A DNA stretch of 64,000 nt from Leptospira fluminis (GTDB taxonomy: Bacteria > Spirochaetota > Leptospiria > Leptospirales > Leptospiraceae): NCBI RefSeq assembly GCF_004771275.1, contig NZ_RQEV01000009.1, positions 124,001 through 188,000 of the forward strand, given 5' to 3'. Below, piece by piece: positions 15,828-25,073 of this stretch. A program made the translations under genes and the position numbers. Under the pieces are notes generated by a model. It worked only from the letters and a program-made list of their open reading frames with translations, was not told the origin of the DNA and did no database searches. Position 1 is the first letter of the stretch, and each line of letters starts with the position of its first letter.

Positions 15828-18334
15828 CCTATTCAGTTTATCCTTATTACAACGACGCGAATTATTCCACGGTTTACCTTTATGACGATGCCGATCGGAT
15901 TACCGCCGATTTTTTGACCTCCTTTCCCGAGCTCGACGGCGTAGGTGGAATGAACGCCGCTTACATCAAAACCAACCTGATCCAGAAAATAGCCGTAAAA
16001 TTCGTTCCCTCCTACTTCCTGAAAATCGCGATTAACTATTACCAGAACACCCAAGATATCGAAGATCTTGCGGAAACGAACGCCACGAAATTGAGCCTAG
16101 CTGCGTTCGATCCGGACGCAAATCCTTGCAAGCTGACGATCACCTCTGCTGCAAATCCAATGACCGACTTGGAAAGGGCGCAGTTGGAATTCATCCTTTC
16201 CTTTGCGGATCGAATGTTAGGTTTCTTTCTTTTTGGATTTTGGTTCGATGATACGGAGATCGCGTACGGCAAGGATAAGAATCAGATATTGGGTAACTTG
16301 TCCATTCTGAATTTCGGAGGTTCTTACAATCTGTACCAATTACCGAATGCAGAAATAGCGAATTTCAAGGCAAGACTGGCTCAATATATCGACTTTACGA
16401 ATCCCAAGGATATCGTGCTCGGGAACCAAGCTCACCTAAACCTATTCGCCTCCGGTGTAGACCAAGGTAGCTTGTATCTGATCAACCAGAATCAAGCTAC
16501 GAGTAAATACAACATCAAAAGTTTAATGACCCCAAGGTATCAAGGAGATGTGACCGCAGCAATTGTATTCTTGCAGTGGATCGATGGAAGGACAATCAAA
16601 AGTTACCAAGATCTTCTTAGTACATTCAAATTGATCCAAGAGGCGGCAGGTAAACAAGAACAAATCAATAAAATATTGGGTCTAAACCCCTATTCCCCAC
16701 CACCGCTATATGGTAATTTAACAAACAAAACCTCTTATTACTGGGTGGACCAAGCAGGTGCACTCGGCGTAATTCTCGGACGGTTTATTCCCGGTTTGGG
16801 AGGCGGCGGAGTAGGAGGAAGAGGGAGAGCCGATTCCCCCTCCGAAAACATATTCCTCTGGAACGGAAACAAAATCGTCGCATATGCGATCGGGCTGCCG
16901 CCCGAAGTGGAAGACAAGTCGGCGATCGTGGCCTTCGGTAAGGCAAATCAGGTTTTTAAAACAAACACTCCCTCGGCGACCTACGAACCGGATGCCTGGC
17001 TGAAAAACGGAGAAGACGCGAAGCTCTATGGTATTATCAAGAAAAAGACTACTCCTGTAATTGAAAAATCTTCGAACAAATTTCCTCTTCTCTTTTACTT
17101 TAAAAAATTTAAAGGCAACGACGTTAAGAGAAAAAACAAGCCTTTCATCGGATTCGACCCTCCAAGAGTATTCGAGTTACCTCTCAAAGATTTCAAGTAC
17201 ATCGACAAAACCGCCAAATTGATCAAAAAGAAAATGAAAGGCGATGGAGACGCCAAGGTTGGGACTCCCGGAGTCGTACTTAACCATCGACAATCGATGG
17301 AGCGGGAAAACGCCGGTACGGTCATGGGGAAATTCCTATTCAACAAGAAATTCCAGAAGGACGGAGGCGGAAGCGATGTCAAAACCGAATACACCGCGTA
17401 CTTTGCTGCAAATTATAATCCTCCGGATCCCGGTAGCAGCCTCCCCGCCACCGACTTTGTCAATTACGTCGCTCAAAAAGACTCGGTCACCGATGCGCAA
17501 ATTTTGAAAAAATTTCCGAAAGCAACTCCCTACTTAAAAAACACGGTCGTACCGAAAGGAGGAGTCCAGGCATTGCAGGTGATTACCGACCAAGAATGGT
17601 GTCACCTTTACGGTCACGGTGACGGAGGTCCGGACATCCCCGAAAATTTCGTGTCCGGTAGCAAACATTGCAATACGGAGCAGCTCGCGATCGAAACGGG
17701 ACAGAGAAAACGAAAAATCGACGGGCTTACGGCAAAGGTGACCGCTTATATGCTTCCCGCCAGGACGGTTTGGTATTCCGGTTCGACTAGCGAAGACGAA
17801 CCTGCGTCCCAGCCCGATGCGAAAGCAAAACCGAAGGACTTGCAGGAATTTGCGATGCCTGTGGCCCATATGATGCGATATAAGGTCTATCATAACAAAC
17901 GAAAAGTATTTGACCATTGGTACGACGCCCAAAGTCAAAGCTTTGACTATAATGAATTTTTAATTTTAGAGGAATTCGTGGACTGGAAGGTTTCCTTTCT
18001 CGACGAGTTGGCGAAGTACGAATACAACGCTTCCCTGATTTCGAGATTTTTAGAAAGGTTTTTCAAAGATTGCGCAAAAGTAGCCCCTCCTATAGATTGC
18101 TCGGCTGCGAGCTTTACGCCATTCAAAAATTTTCCTTCTGGATACAAAACTTCTAAACAGAAGAAAAAAACCGCTGCAGATGCGGTTAAAACCTACGTCA
18201 CTACCGATCCGGGCAAAGCTATTTACGACCTATTCAAATTCGACGATGAAAGCGGAGTCATCCTGGACGACGCGATACCGGCGCCGATCAAGGCCGCTTT
18301 TACCCAATTAATGAACAAAATGCGAGCCGGGTAA
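15824..18334 (+). CDS. 836-residue protein with a nuclease-like H-x3-H...N...N motif
   Basis: No signal peptide or membrane segment. The N-terminal ~280 residues are rich in Tyr, Asn and Asp (YPYYNDANYST) with no recognised domain; a Gly-rich linker lies at ~325-335 (GLGGGGVGGRGR). At 590-625 is EWCHLYGHGDGGP followed by ENF and KHCNTEQ: His594, His598, Asn608 and Asn617 are arranged like the beta-beta-alpha-metal nuclease core, in which the DRGHL-type His activates water and a downstream Asn binds metal. I infer a DNA/RNA nuclease effector domain; homology is from pattern only. A basic segment (QRKRKID) follows. The C-terminal ~200 residues are helical. It overlaps the methyltransferase by ATGA and is followed two bases later by the 1592-aa gene. 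Confidence 0.6.
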   Translation: MTYSVYPYYNDANYSTVYLYDDADRITADFLTSFPELDGVGGMNAAYIKTNLIQKIAVKFVPSYFLKIAINYYQNTQDIEDLAETNATKLSLAAFDPDANPCKLTITSAANPMTDLERAQLEFILSFADRMLGFFLFGFWFDDTEIAYGKDKNQILGNLSILNFGGSYNLYQLPNAEIANFKARLAQYIDFTNPKDIVLGNQAHLNLFASGVDQGSLYLINQNQATSKYNIKSLMTPRYQGDVTAAIVFLQWIDGRTIKSYQDLLSTFKLIQEAAGKQEQINKILGLNPYSPPPLYGNLTNKTSYYWVDQAGALGVILGRFIPGLGGGGVGGRGRADSPSENIFLWNGNKIVAYAIGLPPEVEDKSAIVAFGKANQVFKTNTPSATYEPDAWLKNGEDAKLYGIIKKKTTPVIEKSSNKFPLLFYFKKFKGNDVKRKNKPFIGFDPPRVFELPLKDFKYIDKTAKLIKKKMKGDGDAKVGTPGVVLNHRQSMERENAGTVMGKFLFNKKFQKDGGGSDVKTEYTAYFAANYNPPDPGSSLPATDFVNYVAQKDSVTDAQILKKFPKATPYLKNTVVPKGGVQALQVITDQEWCHLYGHGDGGPDIPENFVSGSKHCNTEQLAIETGQRKRKIDGLTAKVTAYMLPARTVWYSGSTSEDEPASQPDAKAKPKDLQEFAMPVAHMMRYKVYHNKRKVFDHWYDAQSQSFDYNEFLILEEFVDWKVSFLDELAKYEYNASLISRFLERFFKDCAKVAPPIDCSAASFTPFKNFPSGYKTSKQKKKTAADAVKTYVTTDPGKAIYDLFKFDDESGVILDDAIPAPIKAAFTQLMNKMRAG

Positions 18335-18336
18335 GA

Positions 18337-21300
18337 ATGCCTACCTTAGAATCCCAAACCTTCGCTCTGAAAATCCTGACCGATCTTTTGAACCGGACGA
18401 AAAACTCCCTCGGTGATCTCGTGATCGACAGGACCTTACTCGGCCAAGACCGGCTCCCCGATCTTTGGAGTACGATCTTTAACGTCGATCATCTTAGATT
18501 GGGTTCGGTTCAAGTTTCCGCACAGGATCCTGATAGCGGTAATTTTACTTTGAACGGCAAAATCGATCTGATTCCGTTCCAGAACAAAGGCATTCAACTC
18601 CAGAATCTAAGTGCGCAGATCCAATTTTTCGCTTCGAACGATTCCAGAAAGCCGGCGGAAACACTAGTTGAATGTACCATCGATTTTCAAGGACTTCCCT
18701 CGGAGTGGGATATCCTTTCTCTGTACCCGTACCTTCCGCCTTACATGAATTATCAGAAGGATATGCTTGCGGAATCCGCGCAAGAATCCTTTCTCAGGAA
18801 AATATCTTTTACACAGATCCAGACAAGATTCAGCTCTTATGATTTTTGGCAGGCCCAAAACGAACAAAAGCAAATTCCCGGATTGCAGCTCCGTACGACT
18901 CTTCCTTCGGATCCGAAATTAGGAGAGGAACTCTTACGCGCGGGATTCAACTTTACGTCCACGATCACGGCCGAAGGAGATTTTTGGAACGAAGTCAAAA
19001 TCATCAAACCGGACTTGAACAATCTTTCCATTTTCGGGGTGATCGGAGCCGATGACCAAGGATCCGGGAATATTCTGATCGGGCATAGTCTGGAAGAAGC
19101 ATCTACGCAACAATTTCCTTCCTTGGATATAGGCGGTCTGAAGATTGAACTTCAGAGGCTTTGCATCTATTCGGGATTGGAAAACATAGGCGGAGATCCG
19201 CCCGGATTTTTTTTCGAAGTAACTCTAGGTCCGAAAGAAAGCGGTCTGGATTTACTCGTACAGATCGGAATCGGCACCGGGAGCGCTCGAATTTTCGGTA
19301 TTTTTGATCGAGGAATCACCCTATCCGATATCGAAGGCGTTTTGGGTCTTTCGAACCTGGCTCAGATGCTTCCTGCCGGACACGAATTAGGGCAACTCAC
19401 TTTGAATTATCTGGAATTCGAAATTTCCGTTTCTCCCATGCTGTTGGGATCTTTGGAATTTCATATCACCACCGAGAAGCCGCTTTCTCTTTTCCAGGAT
19501 AAGGTGGAAGTCACCCCTACTCTCGTCTGGAATCGAAGTTATCCGCAAGGATCCGATCTTCCGGTCACTACTCTCGTACTCGCCGGAGATTGGATTCTGG
19601 GGGGAACGGAATTCTACACTTCACTCGACCCGTCTTCCGGAGGCTTCTTCGTTTCCATGAAGAACGACCAGAGCTTGAATGCGAGCGAGCTGATCGATCG
19701 ATTCTTTTCCACGAAGGAACTTCCGGACATAGATATCGTAGACTTCGAGTTGGACGGAAATTTCAAAGATTCGTCCTTTTCATTCGAAATAGACTGTACT
19801 TCAGATTGGGAAATCGATTTCGGGGGAAACCTTCCTGTCGTGGTTAGCCAATTGGGAATCCAAGGAGAATACGGTCCGACGGGAGATAACGATTCCGGAG
19901 AAGCGTCCAGCACTGGAACCATCGTCGGGGTGCTCCTTGTCGGAGATTGGAATCTGGATGTGGAAATCGATTGGGGGACTTCTCTCAGCATCGAAGCGCT
20001 TATTCCTGCTATCAACGTGACTTGGCTCATCGATCAATTGTTACACGAAATCCATATCCCGATAGAGTTACCCGATTTTATAATCAACGATCTGGACATA
20101 AAAATAACCCCTAAGACGAAAGAATTCCTCATCCAAGGAGATTCGTCCGACACGATCGATTTCTTCTCTGGATTGGACATGAGAATAGATTCTTTCAGAG
20201 CGGAACGGAAATTGACGGATTCCGCCCAGGGGATTTATTCCAATACTGCGCTTATCAACGTGACAATGGACGTGGGTGGAGTCGGCCTCGTTCTCTCCGG
20301 ATCCTACAATTCCGAAAGTTCCGCCCAAACGCCCCCGAGCAGGGAATGGACCTTCAAACTCCAGCAGCAAAATACGCCCATCCCGTTCGGAAAGCTAATC
20401 GAAAAATTCGGCAACTGGATCGGAATCGATCTCCCCGTATGGGTCGGAGAACTCGATTTACAAAAATTTTATGTGGAGTTCAATGTAGGCGCCGCCGACA
20501 AATATCTCGTCGTTTCCGGAGACGTGTACGACGGAAGCAAACTTCTCGGAAGGTTCAGCTTGTTCGCGGAAAAAAAAGACCCGGAAGAAACCTATCTCGC
20601 GAGCGTTCAGGATTTTGCGTCTTCGGTCAGTCAGGGGACATACCAGTCTGCGCCCGATACCTATTGGGATTACGTTCTGGATCTGGAGGTCGAGATCGGG
20701 ATAGACACCGCCGATCTTCCGGTAGTCGGCTCCGAAATCAGCTCCGTCCAGGAAGTGAAATTACAATCCATCGACTGTTCGGTCGCATCCAGAAAATTCA
20801 CCCAGGCGGAAATCGCGGCTTTCACGGATAAATTGCCCCAAGGAGCCTTACTGCCTCCCGCGAAAGATATAGACAAAGGAAGGAATTTTTTTACGCATGT
20901 GGATCTCGGAAATTCGGTCCTTTCTCTCTCCATGCCCTTGGACGGTCCGAATACGGGCGGCGGGGGCAATTTTCCGGTTTCTCCCCTTCCCCCGAACGTT
21001 CCGATCACTCCTTCCCAAAGGACCACGGTAGACCAGACGAAATGGTTCGCTCTGAATCTGAATTTCGGAGCGGTAAGTCTACCTAGGATCGGAATCAGAT
21101 TCGAAAATTCTAAAGTAACGTTTCTGTTGGACGCAAGTTTAAGTTTAGGGGGAATCCAAATCGGCCTGGCAGGTTTAGGCGTTACTAGTCCGTTCGATCA
21201 TTTTCAACCTAGCTTCTCTCTGGAAGGATTGAGTGTAACCTATTCGAATCCTCCGGTCACCATCGGTGGAAGTTTTTTAAAAGCTGCGGAAGGATTGTAT

Positions 21301-23115
21301 GAAGGCGAAGCGATCTTAAGTTTAAGCCAATTCGAACTTTCCGCTATCGGAGCTTATTCCAACCAAAACGGCACCACCTCCTTTTTCGTATATCTCGATT
21401 ATTCGCAACCGTTAGGAGGACCTCCGTATTTTTACGTGATGGGTCTGGCTGGCGGGTTCGGTTATAACATGGCCCTCCACGTACCGAATGTGGATCAGAT
21501 CCGATTCTTTCCCTTCGTTCAGATTGCCGAAGGTTCCGACCTTTCCTCCACCCCCGATCCGGTCGCGATGCTCCAATACTTGGACGAGAATAAAATCACG
21601 GTGCCGGAAGCGGGAGAATATTGGTTCGCCGCCGGAATCCGTTTCCTTACGTTCGAAATGGTGGACTCCTTCGCTTTGGCCACCGCGGAGCTAGGAAACC
21701 ATTTCGAGTTGGATCTGGTAGGACTTTCTACGCTTAGTATCCCGAAAGGAGCGTCCAATCCGATCGCGGAAGCTCAGATGTCCTTGAAAGCTTCCTTCGA
21801 TCCTCAAAACGGATTTTTCGGTATCAGCGCGCAACTTACTCCGAGTTCCTATATATTATCGCAGGACTGCCATTTAACGGGAGGGTTCGCGTACTATATC
21901 TGGCTGGACGGAGAACACGGCGGGGACTTTGTCGTGACTTTCGGAGGATACCATCCTAGTTTTCAAGTTCCTGCCCATTACCCGAACGTACCTAGATTGG
22001 GTATCTATTGGCAAATCGGATCTAATATTAGTATTCAAGGATATTCTTACTTTTGTCTGACTCCCGGATATTTGATGGCCGGAGGAGGACTGGACGCGGT
22101 ATGGAGCTGCGGAGATCTCAGAGCCTGGTTCATGGCCTACGCCGATTTCTTGCTCCGATGGAAACCGTTTCACTACGACGCGGACTGTGGAGTGGACATC
22201 GGAGTTTCCTACACTTTCTCCATAGATCTGCTGTTTACGACGATTCATATCACCATCAGCGTGCATATCGGCGCGGATATTCATTTCTGGGGACCGGATT
22301 TTAGCGGAATCGCCGAAATCCATCTGTGGATCGTCTCTTTCTCCATCAGTTTTGGGGACAGTTCGGAACATCCGGATCCGATCGACTGGAAGGAATTCAA
22401 ATCCTCCTTTCTCCCTTATCGAAACGGAGAAATCCAAGTCTGCGAAATCAAGCCTATTTCCGGTCTATTGAAGGATGTCGGTACGGATCCCTCCGCGAAA
22501 GTCCAATGGGTCATAAACCCTCACACTCTACGGGTTTCCTTATCCACGGCCATTCCTATCGTAAAGACTTCAGTAGGTAATAATAATCCGATAAGCGAAA
22601 ATACGAATTTTGGAATCGCTCCGATGGACCGAAAAAGCTCCGATATAAAGGAATCGGAAGTGACCATTACAATCACGCGAGACGGGGAAAGTGCCGAGGA
22701 TGATTTCGTTCTGACCCCGGTCCGTAAAAGCGTACCGGATTCCCTTTGGGGGGAATCTATGGCGGCCGATTTGAATTCCAAAACTCTACTTTCCGGAATT
22801 CTAATGGGATATGAGATCGGTCCCAAATCCCGACCGAATCCGGCTATTACCACGCGAATTCCAATTGTCCGCTTGGAATTCGCCGACGATCCCATAGTGA
22901 ATGCGTATACCTGGGAAACGGTGACCGAGCCGAAGATGGATGACTCGAATTCCGACCAGCGTAGACAGAAAATACGATCCACGATTTCGGAATCCGCAAG
23001 CGCGCGACTGTCTCTATTCGCGGCATTCGCCTTTACGGCCGACGATTTCGATCTCGGCAATCTTTCCCGGGGAACGGATAACGCGTTCCTGATCGCCCCG
23101 AAAATACAATCTTAG
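18337..23115 (+). CDS. 1592-residue repetitive beta protein with DUF6603-like region
   Basis: No signal peptide. The N-terminal ~850 residues are a chain of similar beta-rich segments of ~120-150 residues, each with an LP-x-hydrophobic stretch followed by an alternating strand pattern (KELPDIDIVDFELDG, IELPDFIINDLDIKI, IDLPVWVGELDLQKF). Residues ~900-1420 resemble what I recall as DUF6603: GGIQIGLAGLGV, LEGLSVTYSNPPVTIGG, YFYVMGLAGGFGYN and IRFFPFVQ, with many Gly/aromatic strands like a large closed beta structure. The last ~150 residues are charged. Such proteins occur in scattered bacteria and fungi with no known function. Length and position in the operon suggest a structural or carrier part; that is inference. 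Confidence 0.6.
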   Translation: MPTLESQTFALKILTDLLNRTKNSLGDLVIDRTLLGQDRLPDLWSTIFNVDHLRLGSVQVSAQDPDSGNFTLNGKIDLIPFQNKGIQLQNLSAQIQFFASNDSRKPAETLVECTIDFQGLPSEWDILSLYPYLPPYMNYQKDMLAESAQESFLRKISFTQIQTRFSSYDFWQAQNEQKQIPGLQLRTTLPSDPKLGEELLRAGFNFTSTITAEGDFWNEVKIIKPDLNNLSIFGVIGADDQGSGNILIGHSLEEASTQQFPSLDIGGLKIELQRLCIYSGLENIGGDPPGFFFEVTLGPKESGLDLLVQIGIGTGSARIFGIFDRGITLSDIEGVLGLSNLAQMLPAGHELGQLTLNYLEFEISVSPMLLGSLEFHITTEKPLSLFQDKVEVTPTLVWNRSYPQGSDLPVTTLVLAGDWILGGTEFYTSLDPSSGGFFVSMKNDQSLNASELIDRFFSTKELPDIDIVDFELDGNFKDSSFSFEIDCTSDWEIDFGGNLPVVVSQLGIQGEYGPTGDNDSGEASSTGTIVGVLLVGDWNLDVEIDWGTSLSIEALIPAINVTWLIDQLLHEIHIPIELPDFIINDLDIKITPKTKEFLIQGDSSDTIDFFSGLDMRIDSFRAERKLTDSAQGIYSNTALINVTMDVGGVGLVLSGSYNSESSAQTPPSREWTFKLQQQNTPIPFGKLIEKFGNWIGIDLPVWVGELDLQKFYVEFNVGAADKYLVVSGDVYDGSKLLGRFSLFAEKKDPEETYLASVQDFASSVSQGTYQSAPDTYWDYVLDLEVEIGIDTADLPVVGSEISSVQEVKLQSIDCSVASRKFTQAEIAAFTDKLPQGALLPPAKDIDKGRNFFTHVDLGNSVLSLSMPLDGPNTGGGGNFPVSPLPPNVPITPSQRTTVDQTKWFALNLNFGAVSLPRIGIRFENSKVTFLLDASLSLGGIQIGLAGLGVTSPFDHFQPSFSLEGLSVTYSNPPVTIGGSFLKAAEGLYEGEAILSLSQFELSAIGAYSNQNGTTSFFVYLDYSQPLGGPPYFYVMGLAGGFGYNMALHVPNVDQIRFFPFVQIAEGSDLSSTPDPVAMLQYLDENKITVPEAGEYWFAAGIRFLTFEMVDSFALATAELGNHFELDLVGLSTLSIPKGASNPIAEAQMSLKASFDPQNGFFGISAQLTPSSYILSQDCHLTGGFAYYIWLDGEHGGDFVVTFGGYHPSFQVPAHYPNVPRLGIYWQIGSNISIQGYSYFCLTPGYLMAGGGLDAVWSCGDLRAWFMAYADFLLRWKPFHYDADCGVDIGVSYTFSIDLLFTTIHITISVHIGADIHFWGPDFSGIAEIHLWIVSFSISFGDSSEHPDPIDWKEFKSSFLPYRNGEIQVCEIKPISGLLKDVGTDPSAKVQWVINPHTLRVSLSTAIPIVKTSVGNNNPISENTNFGIAPMDRKSSDIKESEVTITITRDGESAEDDFVLTPVRKSVPDSLWGESMAADLNSKTLLSGILMGYEIGPKSRPNPAITTRIPIVRLEFADDPIVNAYTWETVTEPKMDDSNSDQRRQKIRSTISESASARLSLFAAFAFTADDFDLGNLSRGTDNAFLIAPKIQS

Positions 23116-23124
23116 GAAGCGACC

Positions 23125-25059
23125 ATGCCCGACGACAGAACGGTGGAATTCATACAGTATCATCGCCCGGATCTCATGTCCGGAGATTATACGATTACTT
23201 TCGATCACAAAGTGGATCTGGGGTTCGGCGATTCGGAGTCCTTTTCCGAAACCAAATCATTTTCCGTAAGAGGAGAGCGGTTTAAGATCGCGTCGGAGGA
23301 AATCGTCTCCTGTTTTCCCCCTGACGGAAGTTTTGGAGATTTTTCCAATTGTCTTCCGCATATCGTCATTTCTAAATCGACTCTCCCCTGGGAACGAACA
23401 GCGGGTGCGGAATCGAGCGGCTCACCTTGGCTCGCCATCCTTCTGGTCTACTCCACGGAGGCGTCTCAGATAAAATCCGAGACGCTCCCGATCGGGAGCC
23501 TAGGTTGTACCCTTGAATCCGGAGAGGATGCCAAAGATAACTGCCAAACGCTGGTAGTGTCAAAATCCTTTTTGGAATCACTCGTGCCTTCCGAAAAGGA
23601 AATGAATCTTCTCGTCCATGTTAGGTCGGTGGAAACCTCCGACAAGGTCAATCCCACCGAAACGGGAACGGGCGAATTCGCAGTCGTAGTGGGAAATCGA
23701 CTAGGAAAAGCCGGATCGGCAAGCGTTGCCTATTTAGTTTCTTTAGAAGGATATTATGATCCTTTAATGAATAGCAGATATGCTGCCGATGCGAACGGAA
23801 ACGTACGTATCGTTTCCCTGAAATCATGGAGTTTTTCCTCGGAATCGGAACAGTTCACGTTCAAGCATTTAGTGTCCAATTTGAATCGCTCCCCTTCCAC
23901 GCTTCGCCTACCCGATTCTCCGAATCTATCCGGAACGGCTCTCGAAACGATTCGCGCCGGTTATCTTCCCGTTGCCCATCACTTGCGCCAGGGAGACAAA
24001 ACGGTATCCTGGTACCGCGGGCCTTTGATTTCCTATCCGACCTCCCAGGCTTTCTCTCTTCCGGCCTCCGCGTCGGATGAGCTTACCGTTTATGATCCCG
24101 CAAACGGAGTGTTCAATGCTGCCTATTCTAGCGCCTGGGAATTAGGACGACTCCTTGCGCTCCAAAGTCTTTCCTTTTCGATGGCCCTTTACCGGTGGAA
24201 ACTATCCCAAAAGAGACAAGACCTGCTTGCAAAGGAAAAGAAATTGATCGGCGACCTCTTCGGCGATCCGTCCATAGCCTCCTCGGAAGTTCCTTTGGGA
24301 ACGGATTGGTTCTCGATCGTAAGCGATTGGCTCGGAAAACTCGGCCTCCTGATCGGAGTCCCTTTTTCTTATCTAGTTCCGGATGAAAGAATGTTGCCTC
24401 AGGAATCGGTGAGATTTTTCGAACTGGATCCGAACTGGGTCGATTCGCTTTTGGATGGAGCCTTCAGCATCGGTAGGTCGACGTCCGGCGATCTTGCAAA
24501 AGACAAGAAGACTCGCAGTACCGTCCGAAATTCTGCGACGGATTCCTCCTTAAAAGTTCGGGCTATGTCCTCCGATCCCTCACCCGCCCCGAATGCGCCC
24601 TCAAAAATCACCGGCGTATTGATCAGGTCCGCAGCGGTTTCCGGCTGGCCGAATCTGGAAGTCAGAGCTTATTCAACGCCTCAACAAGATGAAAACCATC
24701 CGGCCACGGACCAAATTTCGACTTTGAGAATGGACCACCTTTCGAAAGACGTACTTCTCTGCCTCTTTTTGGGGGAAGCTCTTCAGGTGGACGTTCAGCT
24801 TCCTTCGGAAGGAGTTCATTTCGGCCTGGATTTCGACGAAACGTTCAGCAAGGAGTTGAGAGATCCCGAGGGAGATTTAGAAAAGAATGTTATTCTAAAT
24901 GACATTCCTTTTAGGGAAACGGTCGGACTCCTAAACGTAGACCTTTTTTCGGCCGCAATCGCGCAAAAATTAAACGTTCCGAAGGAACAATTCACGTCCG
25001 CACAATTCGCCTTACAGATGGTGGAAGGCGTGGATAAGATCAGTTTTTTAAAATCGTAA
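23125..25059 (+). CDS. 644-residue conserved hypothetical in the giant-protein operon
   Basis: No signal peptide and no known domain that I recognise. The N-terminal ~200 residues have conserved-looking blocks: RPDLMSGDYTI, then KSFSVRGERF, then CFPPDGSFGDFSNCLPHIV followed by STLPWER. These look like a beta-sandwich domain. A helical middle (~330-430) holds WELGRLLALQSLSFSMALYR, the kind of segment that packs against a partner. The C-terminus (~530-640) is mixed. It begins ten bases after the 1592-aa gene with AGGAAG upstream, so it is translated from the same message. Neighbouring order suggests the four large proteins form one assembly. Confidence 0.6.
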   Translation: MPDDRTVEFIQYHRPDLMSGDYTITFDHKVDLGFGDSESFSETKSFSVRGERFKIASEEIVSCFPPDGSFGDFSNCLPHIVISKSTLPWERTAGAESSGSPWLAILLVYSTEASQIKSETLPIGSLGCTLESGEDAKDNCQTLVVSKSFLESLVPSEKEMNLLVHVRSVETSDKVNPTETGTGEFAVVVGNRLGKAGSASVAYLVSLEGYYDPLMNSRYAADANGNVRIVSLKSWSFSSESEQFTFKHLVSNLNRSPSTLRLPDSPNLSGTALETIRAGYLPVAHHLRQGDKTVSWYRGPLISYPTSQAFSLPASASDELTVYDPANGVFNAAYSSAWELGRLLALQSLSFSMALYRWKLSQKRQDLLAKEKKLIGDLFGDPSIASSEVPLGTDWFSIVSDWLGKLGLLIGVPFSYLVPDERMLPQESVRFFELDPNWVDSLLDGAFSIGRSTSGDLAKDKKTRSTVRNSATDSSLKVRAMSSDPSPAPNAPSKITGVLIRSAAVSGWPNLEVRAYSTPQQDENHPATDQISTLRMDHLSKDVLLCLFLGEALQVDVQLPSEGVHFGLDFDETFSKELRDPEGDLEKNVILNDIPFRETVGLLNVDLFSAAIAQKLNVPKEQFTSAQFALQMVEGVDKISFLKS

Positions 25060-25073
25060 GAGGTTCAAGATCG

